A program made the translations under genes and the position numbers. The notes under the pieces are model-generated. The model was not told the DNA's origin. It saw nothing but the letters and a program-made list of their open reading frames with translations, and made no database searches. Shown in pieces: positions 62,972 through 64,000 of a DNA stretch of 64,000 nt. How positions within the stretch are numbered: the first letter of the stretch is position 1; each line of letters opens with the position of its first letter. Source of the DNA: Nocardioides sp. SYSU D00038 (GTDB taxonomy: Bacteria; Actinomycetota; Actinomycetes; Propionibacteriales; Nocardioidaceae); NCBI RefSeq assembly GCF_016924665.1, contig NZ_JAFFJT010000014.1:62001-126000 (forward strand), read 5' to 3'.

Positions 62972-63792
62972 CCGGCTCCCGGCCCCGACGCCCCGGGCCC
63001 ACCGTCCGGACCCGGGTCACCGAGCACGCCGGCGACGGCGGGGAGCGGCGCCGCGAGGACCGGCTCGTCACCGAGGAGCCGCTGGAGGTGCGGCTGGCCT
63101 GGCCGGGAGCCACGGCCCGGCGGGTGTGGGTCACGATGCGCACGCCGGGCCACGACTTCGAGCTCGCCGCCGGCTGGGTGGTGCACGAGGGCCTGGCGAC
63201 CGGGGTGCAGGGCATCGCGTACTGCACCGACGTCGACCTCTCCCCCGAGCAGGAGCTGAACGTCGTCACGGTGACCCTCGCCGGGCCGCCGCTGCGCGAG
63301 CCGGGTCACCGCCACGACGGCGCCGGCTCCTCGGCGTGCGGCGTCTGCGGCAAGGACTCGCTGGCCGAGGCGCTCGCGGTGCCGCGGGCCGCGAGCTGGG
63401 CCGGTGACCTGCCCTCCCCCGACGTGGTGCGCGCGCTGCCGCGGCTCCTCCGCGAGCACCAGCGGGTGTTCGGCAGCACCGGCGGCGCCCACGCCGCGGG
63501 CCTGGCCACGGCCGCCGGTGAGCTGGTGGTGGTGCGCGAGGACGTCGGCCGCCACAACGCCGTCGACAAGGTCACAGGCGCGCGGCTGCTCGCGGGGGCA
63601 CCCGTCGCCGACGCCTGCCTGGTGGTGAGTGGCCGGGCCGGCTTCGAGCTCGTGCAGAAGGCCGTGGCGGCGGGCACGGGAGCGCTCGTCTCGGTGGGGG
63701 CACCCACCAGCCTCTCGGTCGACCTGGCCCGGTCCGCGGGGCTGGCGTTGTGGGGGTTCGCCTCCGCCGAGCGCTGCGTCCGCTACGCCTGA
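62968..63792 (+). CDS. fdhD: Formate dehydrogenase sulfurtransferase FdhD
   Basis: A 274-aa protein that transfers sulfur from IscS to the molybdenum cofactor of formate dehydrogenase. Its CxxC motif SSACGVCGKDSLAEAL lies near residue 125. VREDVGRHNAVDKVTG and VSGRAGFELVQKAVAAG are family signatures, and the GFASAERCVRYA end is typical. GTG 62968 overlaps the pepN stop (GTGA). No formate dehydrogenase gene is in the window. Family assignment is firm; the target enzyme is assumed. Confidence 0.95.
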   Translation: MTGSRPRRPGPTVRTRVTEHAGDGGERRREDRLVTEEPLEVRLAWPGATARRVWVTMRTPGHDFELAAGWVVHEGLATGVQGIAYCTDVDLSPEQELNVVTVTLAGPPLREPGHRHDGAGSSACGVCGKDSLAEALAVPRAASWAGDLPSPDVVRALPRLLREHQRVFGSTGGAHAAGLATAAGELVVVREDVGRHNAVDKVTGARLLAGAPVADACLVVSGRAGFELVQKAVAAGTGALVSVGAPTSLSVDLARSAGLALWGFASAERCVRYA

Positions 63793-63842
63793 CCAGCCCC
63801 CGCGCAGCCACCACGCAGCCACCGCCCAGCACCCGCGCCCGA

Positions 63843-63863
63843 GCCGCGCCGGACCGGCGCGGC
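63843..63863 (+). terminator. 10-bp perfect palindrome after fdhD
   Basis: GCCGCGCCGG, one A, then CCGGCGCGGC. A stable hairpin, probably ending the pepN-fdhD transcript. Confidence 0.5.
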
Positions 63864-63906
63864 GTGTGGTCGCAGTTGTGTCGGCACCGCCTCCTAGCGT
63901 GGGGGC

Positions 63907-64000
63907 ATGCGCATCCTGCACACCTCCGACTGGCACCTGGGCCGGTCGTTCCACCGCGAGGGGATGCTCACCCACCAGGCGGCGTTCGTCGACCACCTCG
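63907..64000 (+). CDS. sbcD: Nuclease SbcD/Mre11, N-terminal fragment (runs off window)
   Basis: Only 31 codons are visible: MRILHTSDWHLGRSF with the first metal-binding motif (DWH) of calcineurin-like exonuclease SbcD. With SbcC it processes DNA hairpins and double-strand ends. TAGCGT (63895-63900) lies 6 nt before the ATG. A TGTCGG core with correct spacing for a PafBC-type promoter lies upstream (see findings). The rest of the gene is outside the window. Confidence 0.88.
   Translation, partial: MRILHTSDWHLGRSFHREGMLTHQAAFVDHL

Overview
The window is a high-GC actinobacterial chromosome segment, most likely Nocardioides or a close relative in the Propionibacteriales. This assignment is inferred from gene content, very high third-position GC and actinobacterial landmarks: Pup-proteasome genes, pafBC, rbpA, helY, F420-type LLM enzymes and leaderless promoters. 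No rRNA, tRNA, CRISPR array, prophage or transposase was seen.

Bases 1-31 kb hold a Pup-proteasome neighbourhood in an order resembling that of mycobacteria. It begins with the 3' end of metH, a HAD phosphatase, a RecB-type nuclease, an M50 site-2 protease, the trmI methyltransferase and the proteasomal ATPase arc/mpa. A 6-kb accessory block follows (exported unknown protein, methyltransferase, PIG-L deacetylase, BTAD/NB-ARC regulator). After it come dop, pup, prcB, prcA, a nuclease-like protein, pafA, an FKBP lipoprotein, pafB, pafC, tatA and tatC. The segment closes with a lipid kinase, helY, an NAD(P)-binding protein, a small membrane protein, a 5'-3' exonuclease and an Lrp-type regulator. 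Pup tags substrates through PafA, Dop activates and removes Pup, Arc unfolds, and PrcBA degrades. PafBC is a DNA-damage activator, and several DNA-repair genes lie nearby.

Bases 31-53 kb hold an unknown 454-aa protein, a lysine 2,3-aminomutase and a tightly overlapping four-gene minus-strand operon (enoyl-CoA hydratase, acyl-CoA ligase, amidohydrolase, acetyltransferase). Next are lnt plus a separate polyprenol-mannose synthase, fxsA, rbpA with a SigR-like promoter, an MFS exporter, a GDPD, an HTH-MurA fusion with a palindromic operator, an alcohol dehydrogenase, small regulators and a UvrA-like ATPase.

Bases 53-64 kb hold an ArsR-SRPBCC regulator and a sortase gene interrupted by an in-frame stop. 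They are followed by an LLM oxidoreductase, a pentapeptide protein, a PLP racemase/aldolase-type enzyme, a cyclophilin lipoprotein, an SDR, an OsmC protein, a cysteine-free HesB-like protein, pepN, fdhD and the start of sbcD.

The most striking signal is a family of 20-bp near-palindromes (consensus GCGGTTTGGTCACAAACCGC or GCGGTTTGGTCACCAACCGC). I count 32 units at 11 intergenic loci, usually just after a stop codon. They come in pairs or arrays with an almost invariant 21-nt spacer, giving a 41-bp period, and usually with the second unit inverted. I do not recognise it as a named element. A second general property is that at least 22 genes have a TAnnnT -10 element 6-7 nt before the start codon, the signature of leaderless transcription.
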